Source of the DNA: Bacteroidales bacterium
Lineage (GTDB): Bacteria > Bacteroidota > Bacteroidia > Bacteroidales > JACABE01
DNA length: 57,961 nt
NCBI GenBank assembly: GCA_023251515.1
Contig: JAHEYQ010000028.1
Location: 1-57,961 of the forward strand
Direction of reading: 5' to 3'
Positions 35,805-45,231 of this stretch are shown piece by piece. A program made the position numbers and the translations under genes. How positions within the stretch are numbered: the first letter of the stretch is position 1; each line of letters begins with the position of its first letter. The notes below the pieces were generated by a model. It saw only the letters and a program-made list of their open reading frames with translations. It made no database searches and was not told the origin of the DNA.

Positions 35805-36116
35805 ACTCGGCGACAGAGTGAAGCTAAAACTGCTAGATTAGTCTTACTCGGCGACAGAGTGAAGCAAAAACTGCTGGATTACTCTTACTCGGCGACAGAG
35901 TGAAGCAAATTCAGCAGGAAAACATTCACTCGGCGACAGAGTGAAGCAAAATCAGCAAGAATACACTCACTCAGTGACAGAGTGAAGCAAATTCAGCAAG
36001 AATACACTCACTCGGCGACAGAGTGAAGCAAATTCAGCAAGAATACACTCACTCGGCGACAGAGTGAAGCAAAATCAGCAGGAAAACATTTACTCGGCGA
36101 CAGAGTAAAGCAAATT
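35805..36116. repeat. 41-bp tandem repeat, eight copies (CTCGGCGACAGAG-type)
   Basis: The motif ACTCGGCGACAGAGT starts at 35805, 35846, 35887, 35928, 35969, 36010, 36051 and 36092, exactly 41 bp apart. Arms CACTC and GAGTG form a hairpin with a 7-base loop. In the last copy the pair becomes TACTC/GAGTA, and in the first copies T faces G. The spacer (GAAGCAAAnTCAGCAnGAA) resembles that of the preceding three-copy array. The whole 35663-36204 gap between convergent genes holds no coding sequence. Confidence 0.95.
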
Positions 36117-36204
36117 CCTGTGTAAGATGTTATTTGATTATAGAAATTGGATTAAAAATCTCCGCGACTTTTGCGTCTTTGCAATAAAAACAAAATTCAA
36201 CGCA

Positions 36205-36236
36205 TAAAAAAAGCCCAATATAAATTGAGCTTTTTA
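36205..36236 (-). terminator. yidC terminator
   Basis: On the minus strand AGCTCAA pairs with TTGGGCT (one G-U pair) and is followed by seven T residues; A/T-runs on both sides allow bidirectional action. Confidence 0.85.
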
Positions 36237-36254
36237 TAAAAATCGTTTAGCAGA

Positions 36255-38183
36255 CTATTTCTTTTTTGCATTTGGATTATAACCACGTTGTTTTGCCATA
36301 TCTTCCAAACGTTGCTGAAACTTCGATTTGGTAACAGGTTTCTTTTTGTTTTCCTGTATTTTGGCATGTATCTTATCTTCATTTACAAACTGACGGATTA
36401 AATACATCTGCCCGAAAGTCATCATGGTTGACAAGAAATAATAATAGTTTAATGCTGAAGAATAGCTGTTTAAGAAACCAAGAAACATAACCGGCATAAT
36501 ATACATCATGGTTTTCATACCCGGCATTTGCGTAGATGAAGATCCCATCATATCCATATTCATCTTGGTATAAATTAAGTTTGAAACAGCCATTAAAAGT
36601 GCAAACAAACTCACATGATCGCCATAAAACGGAATATTAAAGCCCAGATTTATAATTGAATCATAGCTCGATAAATCCTCTGCCCATAAAAATGGTTGCT
36701 GACGCAATTCGATAGAAGCCGGGAAAAAGCGGAATAATGCGATTAAAATTGGAAACTGTAACAACATCGGAATACAACCTGCCATCGGATTAACACCAGC
36801 TTTTTTATACAAACCCATTGTAGCTCTTTGCTTGTCCATAGCTTGTTCCTTTTTAGGGAATTTAGCTGATATTTCATCAATTTCAGGTTTCAAAACCTTC
36901 ATTTTGGCTGATGACAAATAAGATTTATACGCAATTGGTAATAATACAATTTTTAGTAATATGGTTAAAACCAAAATAATAATACCATAATTCCAATTAA
37001 AACTATCTAAGAAATTGAAAACCGGAATAACCGCATATCTGTTAATCCATTGCAATAAAAAGAAACTCCAGCCCAGCGGTATCTGACGTTCCAGTTCCAA
37101 ATCATAGGTTTTTAAAATATTGTATTTATTCGGACCCAAATACATATTCATTGCCACAGTGTTATCGGCATTTGATTGATAAGGAATTCCGATTAATGAA
37201 CGCAAAGATTTCAGATATCTTCCACCCTCTTTATTCTTTTCGGTAAACGATTTGATATCAGCATTCAAAAACTGATCTTTTGCAATTAAAGTTGTGGAGA
37301 AAAACTGTTGTGAATACGAAATCCATTTAATAGGCGTTTTTAACGATGCCTCATCATCTTTGGTTTCACTCAAATAATCAACATCATCTTTCAATAATTT
37401 ATAAAAAACAGAAGAAACCATATTTTCGTTCTTCGCATTCTTTTCCTGACGACGCAAATCAGTATTCCAATACAAATCAATAAAATTGGCATTAGCAGCA
37501 ATAATATCCTGCATACCAACAAAATTAATTTTAAAGCCAATCATATAGCTATTACTATATATCGTATAAAGAAATTCAATATATTTGCCCGAATTGCCTA
37601 TAGTATCATCTGCATCTGCATATAAACGCATTGCAAAAGTTAAAGAATCATTTGCTTTAACACTCAGTTTTGTTTTGCCTTCATCCTGCTTTTTTGAAAA
37701 AACCGGTTTAAAAAATAATTCTTCAGTATTAATATTTCTATTGTTAGAAGCAAAAGAAAGATTGAATTCTGAAGAATCTTTTGTAAACAATATCAAAGGA
37801 ATTGAATCAAAAGTTCTGAAATTCTTTAATTCAGCTTGTGAAATCCTACCACCTTTAGCCGAAATATTAAGTTTCAATAGTTCATTTTCAATAACATATT
37901 CTACATTTTCACCTTTCGAAGATTGAGAAAAAGAACCTAATTTATCTTTTAAAGCAGTAGGAGTTGAGATTAAAGAATCTTCAATTATTTTAATACTATC
38001 ATTTTTAGCTTCCAACCCAGCCGAAACTTTGGTTAATGAATCAGCTTTTGCTTCTACAAAAGCTATAGAATCCTGGGCTTTTTGTTTGGCTTCAAGTTCT
38101 GCTTTGCTTGGTGCACTCCACCAACTATAACCAATAAATAATGCAAAGATTAAAACCAAGCCTAATATCGTATTTCTGTCCAT
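36255..38183 (-). CDS. yidC: Membrane protein insertase YidC
   Basis: A 642-residue inner-membrane insertase that integrates and folds membrane proteins with or without SecYEG. MDRNTILGLVLIFALFIGYSWW is the N-terminal anchor. A large periplasmic domain spans about 75-370. The conserved 60KD_IMP core (about 395-610) has five hydrophobic segments and SFNWNYGIIILVLTILLKIVLLPI, followed by the cytosolic loop LSSAKMKVLKPEIDEISAKF. The C-terminus is Lys-rich (PVTKSKFQQRLEDMAKQRG), which suits ribosome binding. Length is typical of Bacteroidota. Confidence 0.97.
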   Translation of the reverse strand: MDRNTILGLVLIFALFIGYSWWSAPSKAELEAKQKAQDSIAFVEAKADSLTKVSAGLEAKNDSIKIIEDSLISTPTALKDKLGSFSQSSKGENVEYVIENELLKLNISAKGGRISQAELKNFRTFDSIPLILFTKDSSEFNLSFASNNRNINTEELFFKPVFSKKQDEGKTKLSVKANDSLTFAMRLYADADDTIGNSGKYIEFLYTIYSNSYMIGFKINFVGMQDIIAANANFIDLYWNTDLRRQEKNAKNENMVSSVFYKLLKDDVDYLSETKDDEASLKTPIKWISYSQQFFSTTLIAKDQFLNADIKSFTEKNKEGGRYLKSLRSLIGIPYQSNADNTVAMNMYLGPNKYNILKTYDLELERQIPLGWSFFLLQWINRYAVIPVFNFLDSFNWNYGIIILVLTILLKIVLLPIAYKSYLSSAKMKVLKPEIDEISAKFPKKEQAMDKQRATMGLYKKAGVNPMAGCIPMLLQFPILIALFRFFPASIELRQQPFLWAEDLSSYDSIINLGFNIPFYGDHVSLFALLMAVSNLIYTKMNMDMMGSSSTQMPGMKTMMYIMPVMFLGFLNSYSSALNYYYFLSTMMTFGQMYLIRQFVNEDKIHAKIQENKKKPVTKSKFQQRLEDMAKQRGYNPNAKKK

Positions 38184-38218
38184 CGTATTATATAGATAAA
38201 TTATTTAAAATTAGCCTG

Positions 38219-38226
38219 CAAAAGTA
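38219..38226 (-). promoter_or_regulatory. Candidate -7 box for yidC
   Basis: TACTTTTG on the minus strand, 36 bp before the start codon. Confidence 0.55.
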
Positions 38227-38352
38227 AGAAATATTAATGAATTATAACAGATGAAAGTATTTAAAGAATATTAAATTTAAAACAATATTTATCACTGTAA
38301 AATAAAGATTTATAAATTCTTTCGCTTATTTAAATTTTAATAATAATTTAAT

Positions 38353-40329
38353 TTAACGAAAAACAACTTCACGAGGTTTACCTGCGACAAAATCAAAGAG
38401 TTTCAAAACATTTTGTCCCGAAATACCAAAAACCAATCCGGAAGATCCTCCCGAAGGCAAAAGTGGATAGTACGATATATTTATCTGAAAAGTCTGAAAT
38501 ACAAGATTATCATTTCTAATTCTAAAACCACCTCCAATGCCCAGAAAGTATTTTTCGCTTAAAATAAAATGCTTGTTCGAACCAATAATCCCAACATCCC
38601 AAAACCCATACAAAGCAACTTTAAAACCATAAAAATCGACTGGCGTAAATGCCACATTTTCAATTTTAAAGGATAATTTCTGATTTCCTGTTATTTGATT
38701 ACTTTGCATTAAAACTTCTTGAAAATCTGTTTTAATATATTCGCCATCAAATCTATTTAAACCAATTACATAACTCAAATTATAAAAATTCCTGAATTTA
38801 TATCTTTTATGGTAAAACAAAGGACTAAAAGAGTTTACATTAAATTTCAAAACGCCTTGTTCGATATGATTGCCATTTTTATAACCTCCAATTCCAAACG
38901 AAGCATAAAGATAGGCAAAATTGTTTATAAAATTTCCGGCAGAAACCTGCAAACCACCATATAATCTGTTTCCAAACTCACGTTGTTCTGCACCAAAGGT
39001 AGTTTCTATCAGATAGCCGTATGGTATATCTTCAATAGTTCCAAATGCATAAATCAAATTTCCTTTGTAATAATTTCGCTTCGATAGAGAGATATTTCCT
39101 AAAATCAATGCAGACTGATGAAATAATTTATTTGTATTCTGATCTACATATAAACGTTTGTAAAAGTGCTTATTATAATAAGCTGCGGAAATCACCAATC
39201 GCAATGAATTGATATTTTGTGCTTTTTTACTCAAAATAAAAGAAGAACCCAACCAGATTTCAGAATTCAGAGAGTTAATTTCTTTTATCGAATCCGTATT
39301 TGAATAAGATTTCAGATAAGCAATATCATTATTTTTCATCAATAATCCTCCACCGGCATATTTTGAACTGGAAGAAATAAAATTACGATTGGCAATAACG
39401 CCAAACTTTTCACGCATAAAAACATTTTGATATATTAAGCTTGCATCAATAAATGTTCTTTTAATATTACTAAAATCATATTGAAACCGATAGCCCAATT
39501 CAGGTATAGAATCACTATTATAAAGCAGTTCAGCTCGCAACGAATTACCTAATCCTAAATAATTTAAGTCATAAATCTCAATATTTCCAGATGATTTTCC
39601 TAAATCGGGCAAAATACCAATACTCCACAAATCGCGGGTAATAATAATTACATCAACATAATTTCCTTCAATGTTACTTGCGTAAATACGTGCATCATAA
39701 ATATATGGCAAATTACGAAGAATTCTTTCATTTTCAGCTAAAATATAAGAATTTAATTTATCACCCTCCTTTATAATCAAATTTGATTTAACAACATTTT
39801 CTAAAGTAATCAGATGCAAGGCATTTACAGATTTTTCAATCCACGATTCAGCTGTAATGCTTGTGTCAAACACCGAAGTACCAAAAGGTTCAAGCCTTTT
39901 AATCTTAATACTTCTAATGATTTTCCCTTTATAATTTGCAAATTCACTTTCAGCTTTAATTGTCTTAATATTTAATCGTTCCGCATCTGTTTGTTTTCTG
40001 GTTATAAATATATTATAAAGTTCATTTGTAAATTTATTTCTGGCTGCTTTGGTTTTTAGCGAATCATAAAAAACTTCAGAGTGATAATCTAAAACATTTC
40101 TAATTTTAAAAGATTTAGATTTGGGAACCATAACAATAGTGTCATTAAAAGCTGTAATTTTCTTTTTTCCGATCAAAATAGTGCTACCTTTCTTTAAAAA
40201 AACACTAACTTTATCAATATTTTGTGCTTTTAATTCTGATATATAAAAGCACAAAATAATGAATGCAAGTTTTTTCAAAAAAAACAGGCTATTAATTTGC
40301 AGTATTTTATAATTTTTAAACAAACTCAA
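38353..40329 (-). CDS. Omp85/BamA-TamA-like outer-membrane protein
   Basis: A 658-residue protein with a signal peptide (about 1-35, ISELKAQ). A region with POTRA-like character spans about 130-235 (KIIRSIKIKRLEPFG, LIIKEGDKLNSYILAENERILRNLPYIYDARIY). A C-terminal 16-strand-type beta-barrel (about 250-658) ends in VVFR. The POTRA segment is what places it in the surface-antigen/Omp85 group. It differs from BamA proper in its single clear POTRA and short length, so it is likely a Bacteroidota-specific assembly or transport factor. Stand-alone gene. Confidence 0.8.
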   Translation of the reverse strand: MSLFKNYKILQINSLFFLKKLAFIILCFYISELKAQNIDKVSVFLKKGSTILIGKKKITAFNDTIVMVPKSKSFKIRNVLDYHSEVFYDSLKTKAARNKFTNELYNIFITRKQTDAERLNIKTIKAESEFANYKGKIIRSIKIKRLEPFGTSVFDTSITAESWIEKSVNALHLITLENVVKSNLIIKEGDKLNSYILAENERILRNLPYIYDARIYASNIEGNYVDVIIITRDLWSIGILPDLGKSSGNIEIYDLNYLGLGNSLRAELLYNSDSIPELGYRFQYDFSNIKRTFIDASLIYQNVFMREKFGVIANRNFISSSSKYAGGGLLMKNNDIAYLKSYSNTDSIKEINSLNSEIWLGSSFILSKKAQNINSLRLVISAAYYNKHFYKRLYVDQNTNKLFHQSALILGNISLSKRNYYKGNLIYAFGTIEDIPYGYLIETTFGAEQREFGNRLYGGLQVSAGNFINNFAYLYASFGIGGYKNGNHIEQGVLKFNVNSFSPLFYHKRYKFRNFYNLSYVIGLNRFDGEYIKTDFQEVLMQSNQITGNQKLSFKIENVAFTPVDFYGFKVALYGFWDVGIIGSNKHFILSEKYFLGIGGGFRIRNDNLVFQTFQINISYYPLLPSGGSSGLVFGISGQNVLKLFDFVAGKPREVVFR

Positions 40330-40366
40330 TTTAAAAGTATTGAATATTAAAAAACATATATCTAAA

Positions 40367-40374
40367 CAAAGATA
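40367..40374 (-). promoter_or_regulatory. Candidate -7 box for the Omp85-like gene
   Basis: TATCTTTG on the minus strand, 38 bp before the start codon. Confidence 0.5.
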
Positions 40375-40425
40375 CAGAATTTAAAATCAGCAAATTGAAT
40401 TTAATAAAATAAAAAAAAATATAAG

Positions 40426-41409
40426 CTATAAAACGATATAAGTTTCAAGCAATTTGCATTCATTTAATGCCTTTAATTGAATTTTATTACATTCAGCTGG
40501 CAACAAAACTACCTCTCCTTTTTTAAAATCAAGTGATTCAGAATTATAATTTAACTTACAATTTCCCTCCACACAAGTATAAATTACAAAAGAATCCAAT
40601 TCCTCATAATCCTTTTCTATCAATTGATTAAAATTCAGAATGTTTGTTGTAAAAAAAGGGGTTTCAATCAAATGTGTTGTTTTATTGAGTTTTTGTTCAT
40701 AATGAGTTTTATAGTCATTATGCAGTGTAAAATCAATAGCATCTAAAGCTTCATCAATATGCAACTGACGTGGGTTTCCCTTATCATCTACTCTATCCCA
40801 ATCGTAAATACGATAAGTAGTATCGGAAGTTTGCTGAATTTCAGCCAATAACAAACCAGGTCCCAAAGCATGCACTCTACCGGCAGGAATGTAAAAGACA
40901 TCACCTTTTGTTACTTTTTCATGATTTAAAATTTGTTTAAGATTCTTATTTTCAAGATGTTTAAGATAAGAATTTTTATCTGTTTTGCAATTAAAACCAC
41001 TTATTAATTCAGCATTTTCATCAGCCTGAATAATATACCACATTTCACTTTTACCATATCCTATTTTTCGTTTTTCTGCAAGCTCATCATCTGGATGTAC
41101 CTGAATTGACAAATAATCATTTGCGTCAATAAATTTAATTAAAAGCGGAAATTCAGTTCCAAACTTTTCATAAACAGCATCACCAACTATATCGCCCATA
41201 TATATTTCGATAAGTTCATTTAGTTCATTGCCTTCCAAAAAACCATTAGAAACTACTGAAGTATTCTCATTTACACCTGATAGTGCCCAAACTTCACCAC
41301 AATTTGGAAGTGGTGAAAAATCAAGCCCTAAGTCTGTTTTTATTTTATTTCCTCCCCATATCTTATCTTTAAATACAGGTTCAAATTTCATTGGATATAA
41401 TAGATTCAT
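40426..41409 (-). CDS. manA: Mannose-6-phosphate isomerase, type I
   Basis: Zinc enzyme interconverting fructose-6-phosphate and mannose-6-phosphate, feeding GDP-sugar synthesis. Of 327 residues, the zinc ligands are visible: Gln103 and His105 in IQVHPDD, Glu122 in GKSEMWY and His180 in PAGRVHALG. The substrate-side Arg in TSDTTYRIYDWDR is also present. The length suits the short Bacteroidota/Bacillus form. The protein could also start at the internal MKFEPVF. Confidence 0.95.
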   Translation of the reverse strand: MNLLYPMKFEPVFKDKIWGGNKIKTDLGLDFSPLPNCGEVWALSGVNENTSVVSNGFLEGNELNELIEIYMGDIVGDAVYEKFGTEFPLLIKFIDANDYLSIQVHPDDELAEKRKIGYGKSEMWYIIQADENAELISGFNCKTDKNSYLKHLENKNLKQILNHEKVTKGDVFYIPAGRVHALGPGLLLAEIQQTSDTTYRIYDWDRVDDKGNPRQLHIDEALDAIDFTLHNDYKTHYEQKLNKTTHLIETPFFTTNILNFNQLIEKDYEELDSFVIYTCVEGNCKLNYNSESLDFKKGEVVLLPAECNKIQLKALNECKLLETYIVL

Positions 41410-41431
41410 TTCTTTAGATTTATTTTTTAAA

Positions 41432-41439
41432 CAAATTTA
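41432..41439 (-). promoter_or_regulatory. Candidate -7 box for manA
   Basis: TAAATTTG on the minus strand, 23 bp before the start codon. Confidence 0.5.
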
Positions 41440-41473
41440 TAAAATAAAACTCAATAATTCTCAATAAAATTAA

Positions 41474-41481
41474 TACTTTTG
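41474..41481 (+). promoter_or_regulatory. Candidate -7 box for the kinase/deaminase operon
   Basis: TACTTTTG, 45 bp before the start codon of the P-loop kinase gene. Confidence 0.5.
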
Positions 41482-41526
41482 TTAAAAAAACAATCATATC
41501 AATATTAAATAAATCAATATCAAACA

Positions 41527-42084
41527 ATGCTAATTATCGGAATTACAGGAACTTTAGGTGCAGGAAAAGGAACAATTGTAGAGTATCTGGTTGAACACAA
41601 ACAGTTTAAACATTACTCTGTAAGAAGTTATCTGATAGAAGAAATTGAAAAACGCAAACTTATTGTAAATAGAGATAGCATGACTATGATTGCTAATGAA
41701 TTAAGAGCAAAGCATTCACCATCCTATGTAACAGATCAATTATATAATAAAGCATTAATTTCGGGAAGTAATTGCATAATTGAAAGCATCAGAACACCCG
41801 GAGAAATAGATTCATTAAGAGAAAAAGATAATTTCTTTTTATTTGCAATTGATGCCCCATCAGAAATCAGATACCAGAGAATATTACAAAGAAAATCAGA
41901 AACAGATAATATCAGTTATCAAACATTTATCGAAAACGAAAATCGTGAAATGGATACAGAAGATCCAAATAAACAAAATTTGCGTAGATGTATAGAAATG
42001 GCAGATTTTATATTTGAAAATTCAGGAAGTATCAATGAATTGGAAAGTAAAGTTGAAGAGGTTTTAATCAAAATAAACAAATAG
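41527..42084 (+). CDS. P-loop nucleotide kinase, dNMP/dephospho-CoA kinase-like
   Basis: A 185-residue P-loop protein with Walker A GTLGAGKG (8-15), a mononucleotide-binding-type segment YSVRSYLIEEIEKR (36-49), the strand NCIIESIRTPGEID and a LID-like QRILQRKSETD. The fold is that of nucleoside monophosphate or dephospho-CoA kinases. The dCMP deaminase gene starts 2 bp after it, which points to deoxynucleotide metabolism (a dNMP kinase). The exact substrate is inference. Confidence 0.75.
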   Translation: MLIIGITGTLGAGKGTIVEYLVEHKQFKHYSVRSYLIEEIEKRKLIVNRDSMTMIANELRAKHSPSYVTDQLYNKALISGSNCIIESIRTPGEIDSLREKDNFFLFAIDAPSEIRYQRILQRKSETDNISYQTFIENENREMDTEDPNKQNLRRCIEMADFIFENSGSINELESKVEEVLIKINK

Positions 42085-42086
42085 TA

Positions 42087-42578
42087 ATGACAGAAGAAAA
42101 TTACATCAGACCAACCTGGGACGAATACTTTATAGAAGTAGCAAACACCATTGCAAAAAGAGCAACCTGCGACAGGGGAAGAAGTGGATGCGTAATAGCC
42201 AGAGACAAGCAAATATTGGTTACAGGATATGTTGGTTCACCCATGGGCTTACCACATTGCGATGAAGTTGGACATCTGTTTAAAAAAGTTATACATGAGG
42301 ATGGTAAAATAACAAATCATTGTGTAAGAACGGTTCATGCTGAACAAAATGCAATTTGTCAGGCAGCAAAAATGGGAATATCACTAAATGGGGCAACACT
42401 TTATTGCCGAATGACACCTTGCAGAACTTGTGCAATGCTAATTATTAATTGCGGAATTAAAAGAGTAGTTTGTGAAAGAAAGTATCATGCAGGGGTTGAG
42501 TCTGAAGAAATGTTTAAACAAGCAGGTATTCACATTGAATTTATTCATGATGAGATACAACAATATGAAAAGCAATAA
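42087..42578 (+). CDS. dCMP deaminase
   Basis: A 163-residue zinc deaminase converting dCMP to dUMP, the dTMP precursor. The active site is complete: HAEQNA (His84, Glu86) and PCRTCA (Cys112, Cys115). WDEYFIEVANTIAKRATCDR near the start and GYVGSPMGLPHCDEVGH are typical of dCMP rather than cytidine or tRNA deaminases. It is co-transcribed with the upstream P-loop kinase. Confidence 0.93.
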   Translation: MTEENYIRPTWDEYFIEVANTIAKRATCDRGRSGCVIARDKQILVTGYVGSPMGLPHCDEVGHLFKKVIHEDGKITNHCVRTVHAEQNAICQAAKMGISLNGATLYCRMTPCRTCAMLIINCGIKRVVCERKYHAGVESEEMFKQAGIHIEFIHDEIQQYEKQ

Positions 42579-42612
42579 AAAAAGAGGCTTTATTTTTGTA
42601 AAGCCTCTTAAA
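42579..42612 (-). terminator. Bidirectional terminator
   Basis: AGAGGCTTT and AAAGCCTCT form a 9-bp stem. The T-run is stronger when read leftwards, after the sensor kinase gene, but it also ends the rightward kinase/deaminase operon. Confidence 0.88.
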
Positions 42613-42630
42613 TAAAATATCAAGAAATTA

Positions 42631-44907
42631 TTAAACTGTTTTAAGCGTAAAATTAATAGTAGTTCCTTTACCTAACTCACTATCAATCCATATCTTGCCA
42701 CCATTCCTTTCAATATACTCCTTACATAAAACCAAACCAAGACCAGTACCGGTTTCGCCATCAGTACCCGGAGACGAACTAATGCTATCTATTTTAAATA
42801 AAGTTTTAATATCATCCTGAGAAATACCTATTCCCTTATCTTTAATAGAAATATGAGTAAGTTTATCAGTAATTTTCATAGCATTAATCAAGATATTGCC
42901 ATTACTTTTAGAAAATTTTATTGCATTAGACAGCAGATTCCTAAGTACAGAATTTAGCATATGTTCATCAGCAGAAACCTGATAATCAATAGGTATATTA
43001 TTATTAATCGTTAAATCTTTATTACTTATTAAAGTTGAATTTAATGAGATTGCTTGATCAAAAAATGCCGTTAACTGACAATTAACCGGTATATTTTTCA
43101 TCACTCCACGTTGCATTCTCGACCATTCAAGAAGATTTTCCAAAAGTTTAAACAAATAAGTGGCAGAAGTTTTCATGCTTTTTGCAACTTTCTGAATATC
43201 TTCAATAGAAAATTGATCAACTTCATCAGCAAGCATTTCTGACAATCCAAGCAAACCATTAAAAGGACTTTTCAAATCATGAGCAATAATTGAGAAAAAC
43301 TTATCTTTTTCAATATTTGTTTTTATCAATTCGTCATTTTTACGTTTTATTTCTTCCTCATCCTGAATTCTCTGAGTAATATCACGTGCAGCAGAAAAAA
43401 TAAGATTATTTAAGGTGTAAAATTTCCACTCAATAAAGCGATAAGTACCATCATAACATTTCAATCTATTTATAAAACTCTCATAATATGAATTTGATTT
43501 TAATGTTTGAAGAACAGTTAATGTTTCGCTAACATCATCAGGATGAACAAAATCTAAAAGTTTTTTACCTTCAAATTCAGATAATTTGTAATTTAGTGTT
43601 TTTTCCCACTCTTGATTAATTCTCTTAAAAACGCCATCCATTGTAGCAATACAAAGCAAATCAATTGAATTAGAGAAGAACATATTAATTTCTTTTGTTT
43701 TTTCTTCCAATTCTTTTTCAGCCAATTTTTTATCAGTAATATCCTGATAAATAACAGCAAATTGATTTTTTATAGGACTATATGTCCTGATATCAAAATA
43801 TTTATTAAGAGCTTTATCATAATACTCAAAATGAATAGGTTCTCCATTAATAGCTACATTAAAATATTTATGAAGCAAAACCAAGTCAAAATCAGGATCA
43901 ATTTGACATAATGTATTTCCAATAATTTCATTCTGATCAACATTCATTAATTTTATAAATGTAGAATTTACAGCAAGATACTTACAATCAATAGGTCTAT
44001 AATCTTCATTAAAAACAACTTCAAACAAAGCCATTCCGTTATTCATTTCTTCAAAAAGAAGTCGAAATTTCTCTTCACTTTGTTTTAATTCATTTTGAGT
44101 TTTTAATTTTTCAGTAATATCTTCAAATGTAGTATATACCTGATATGGGAAATTTGAACTATCATCAAATTGAGGTACAGCAGAAACTTCCAACCAAATT
44201 ATTTCAGTTCGGTTAGGTTTTATAACTCCCATTATCACATTATTAATTTTGCGTTTTCCTTTATATGCAAGCACAGCCGGATGGTGTTCAACAGGAAAAA
44301 TATCGCCATTTTCAGTAATGGTTTTCCATTTAACATCCGCCAATTTTACTTTATAAAGCCTTTCTGCATCATAACCCAAGATACGCTCAGCAGCAGGATT
44401 AACTGAAATAATTTCAGCCTTAGGACTATAATAAATAATTCCCTGATTCATGGTTTCAAAAAGAAGTCGATATTTCTTTTCCTCTTCAATAAGGAAATCT
44501 TCAACTTTCTTTTTATCTTCCATTAATTTAATCCTTTGAATTGCTTCTTTTACAGAAAAAGGAAGCATATTAAGCCTGTCTTTAATTATGTAATCAAAAG
44601 CACCTGCTTTCATACAAGCCACTGCAGTTTCTTCATCGGTTGATCCTGTAAGCATAATAAACGGAATATCAGGATTATGTAACAAAGAAAATTGCAATGT
44701 TTGAATGCCATCAAAAAAAGGCATTCGCAAATCGGAAATAATAATATCCGGTTTAAAATTATGTAGTGCTTCAATAAATTTTTCAGGAGATATAACATTT
44801 AGTGCAGTATGTTCTATACCATTTTGAGATAACTCCCTCATTGCCAAATCTAAATCATCCTGATTATCTTCAGCAAATAGTATTTTTACTGGCTTATCTA
44901 TGTCCAT
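42631..44907 (-). CDS. Hybrid sensor histidine kinase: receiver, three PAS, HisKA, HATPase
   Basis: A 758-residue soluble kinase without membrane segments. An N-terminal receiver domain (about 8-130) has LFAEDNQDDL, phospho-Asp in IISDLRMPFFDG and Lys in YIIKDR. Three PAS domains follow at about 150-265, 280-395 and 405-515. HisKA has the H box FFSIIAHDLKSPFNGL, and HATPase_c has NLLSNAIKFSK, DKGIGIS and GTGLGL. Receiver-first architecture means it is likely controlled by another kinase and passes phosphate on to a partner. No response regulator gene is adjacent. It is probably cytosolic, sensing internal or diffusible signals. Confidence 0.95.
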   Translation of the reverse strand: MDIDKPVKILFAEDNQDDLDLAMRELSQNGIEHTALNVISPEKFIEALHNFKPDIIISDLRMPFFDGIQTLQFSLLHNPDIPFIMLTGSTDEETAVACMKAGAFDYIIKDRLNMLPFSVKEAIQRIKLMEDKKKVEDFLIEEEKKYRLLFETMNQGIIYYSPKAEIISVNPAAERILGYDAERLYKVKLADVKWKTITENGDIFPVEHHPAVLAYKGKRKINNVIMGVIKPNRTEIIWLEVSAVPQFDDSSNFPYQVYTTFEDITEKLKTQNELKQSEEKFRLLFEEMNNGMALFEVVFNEDYRPIDCKYLAVNSTFIKLMNVDQNEIIGNTLCQIDPDFDLVLLHKYFNVAINGEPIHFEYYDKALNKYFDIRTYSPIKNQFAVIYQDITDKKLAEKELEEKTKEINMFFSNSIDLLCIATMDGVFKRINQEWEKTLNYKLSEFEGKKLLDFVHPDDVSETLTVLQTLKSNSYYESFINRLKCYDGTYRFIEWKFYTLNNLIFSAARDITQRIQDEEEIKRKNDELIKTNIEKDKFFSIIAHDLKSPFNGLLGLSEMLADEVDQFSIEDIQKVAKSMKTSATYLFKLLENLLEWSRMQRGVMKNIPVNCQLTAFFDQAISLNSTLISNKDLTINNNIPIDYQVSADEHMLNSVLRNLLSNAIKFSKSNGNILINAMKITDKLTHISIKDKGIGISQDDIKTLFKIDSISSSPGTDGETGTGLGLVLCKEYIERNGGKIWIDSELGKGTTINFTLKTV

Positions 44908-44961
44908 AGCATTTTTTTTAATTAATTAACACAAAAGTTTTTTACACAACTTTTCAATTAA

Positions 44962-44969
44962 CAAATTTA
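44962..44969 (-). promoter_or_regulatory. Candidate -7 box for the hybrid kinase gene
   Basis: TAAATTTG on the minus strand, 55 bp before the start codon. Confidence 0.5.
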
Positions 44970-45172
44970 CAACAAATTTTCAAATAAAGAATAAGTCAAT
45001 AAAAAGTTTTTCAACAACAAAATGTTATTTATCTGACTTTCATTATATTAAAAAATATAATTTAAATAAAAATAACAAAAAAAAATCTTTTCAAATAAAA
45101 ACTCATTAATTACTGATTATAAATTCAATGCAGAATATTGAAATATTTCAAATTAATTCTATTAAAATTAAG

Positions 45173-45180
45173 TAACTTTG
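45173..45180 (+). promoter_or_regulatory. Candidate -7 box for the GT-C gene
   Basis: TAACTTTG, 51 bp before the ATG at 45232. Confidence 0.55.
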
Positions 45181-45231
45181 TAAATCTAATTAAAAAGCAA
45201 GCATAATTTGCTGGCTATAATCACATTTTAT

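Larger units (their letters stand above)
44908..45231. other. Divergent intergenic region with two candidate promoters
   Basis: AT-rich gap between the hybrid kinase (left) and the GT-C-type gene (right). It holds -7 boxes at 44962-44969 (minus) and 45173-45180 (plus). No gene or hairpin of note. Confidence 0.6.

Noticed and set aside
38353..40329. BamA proper
   Set aside because: Only one clear POTRA-like region is visible and the protein is too short; Omp85-like is as far as the sequence supports.
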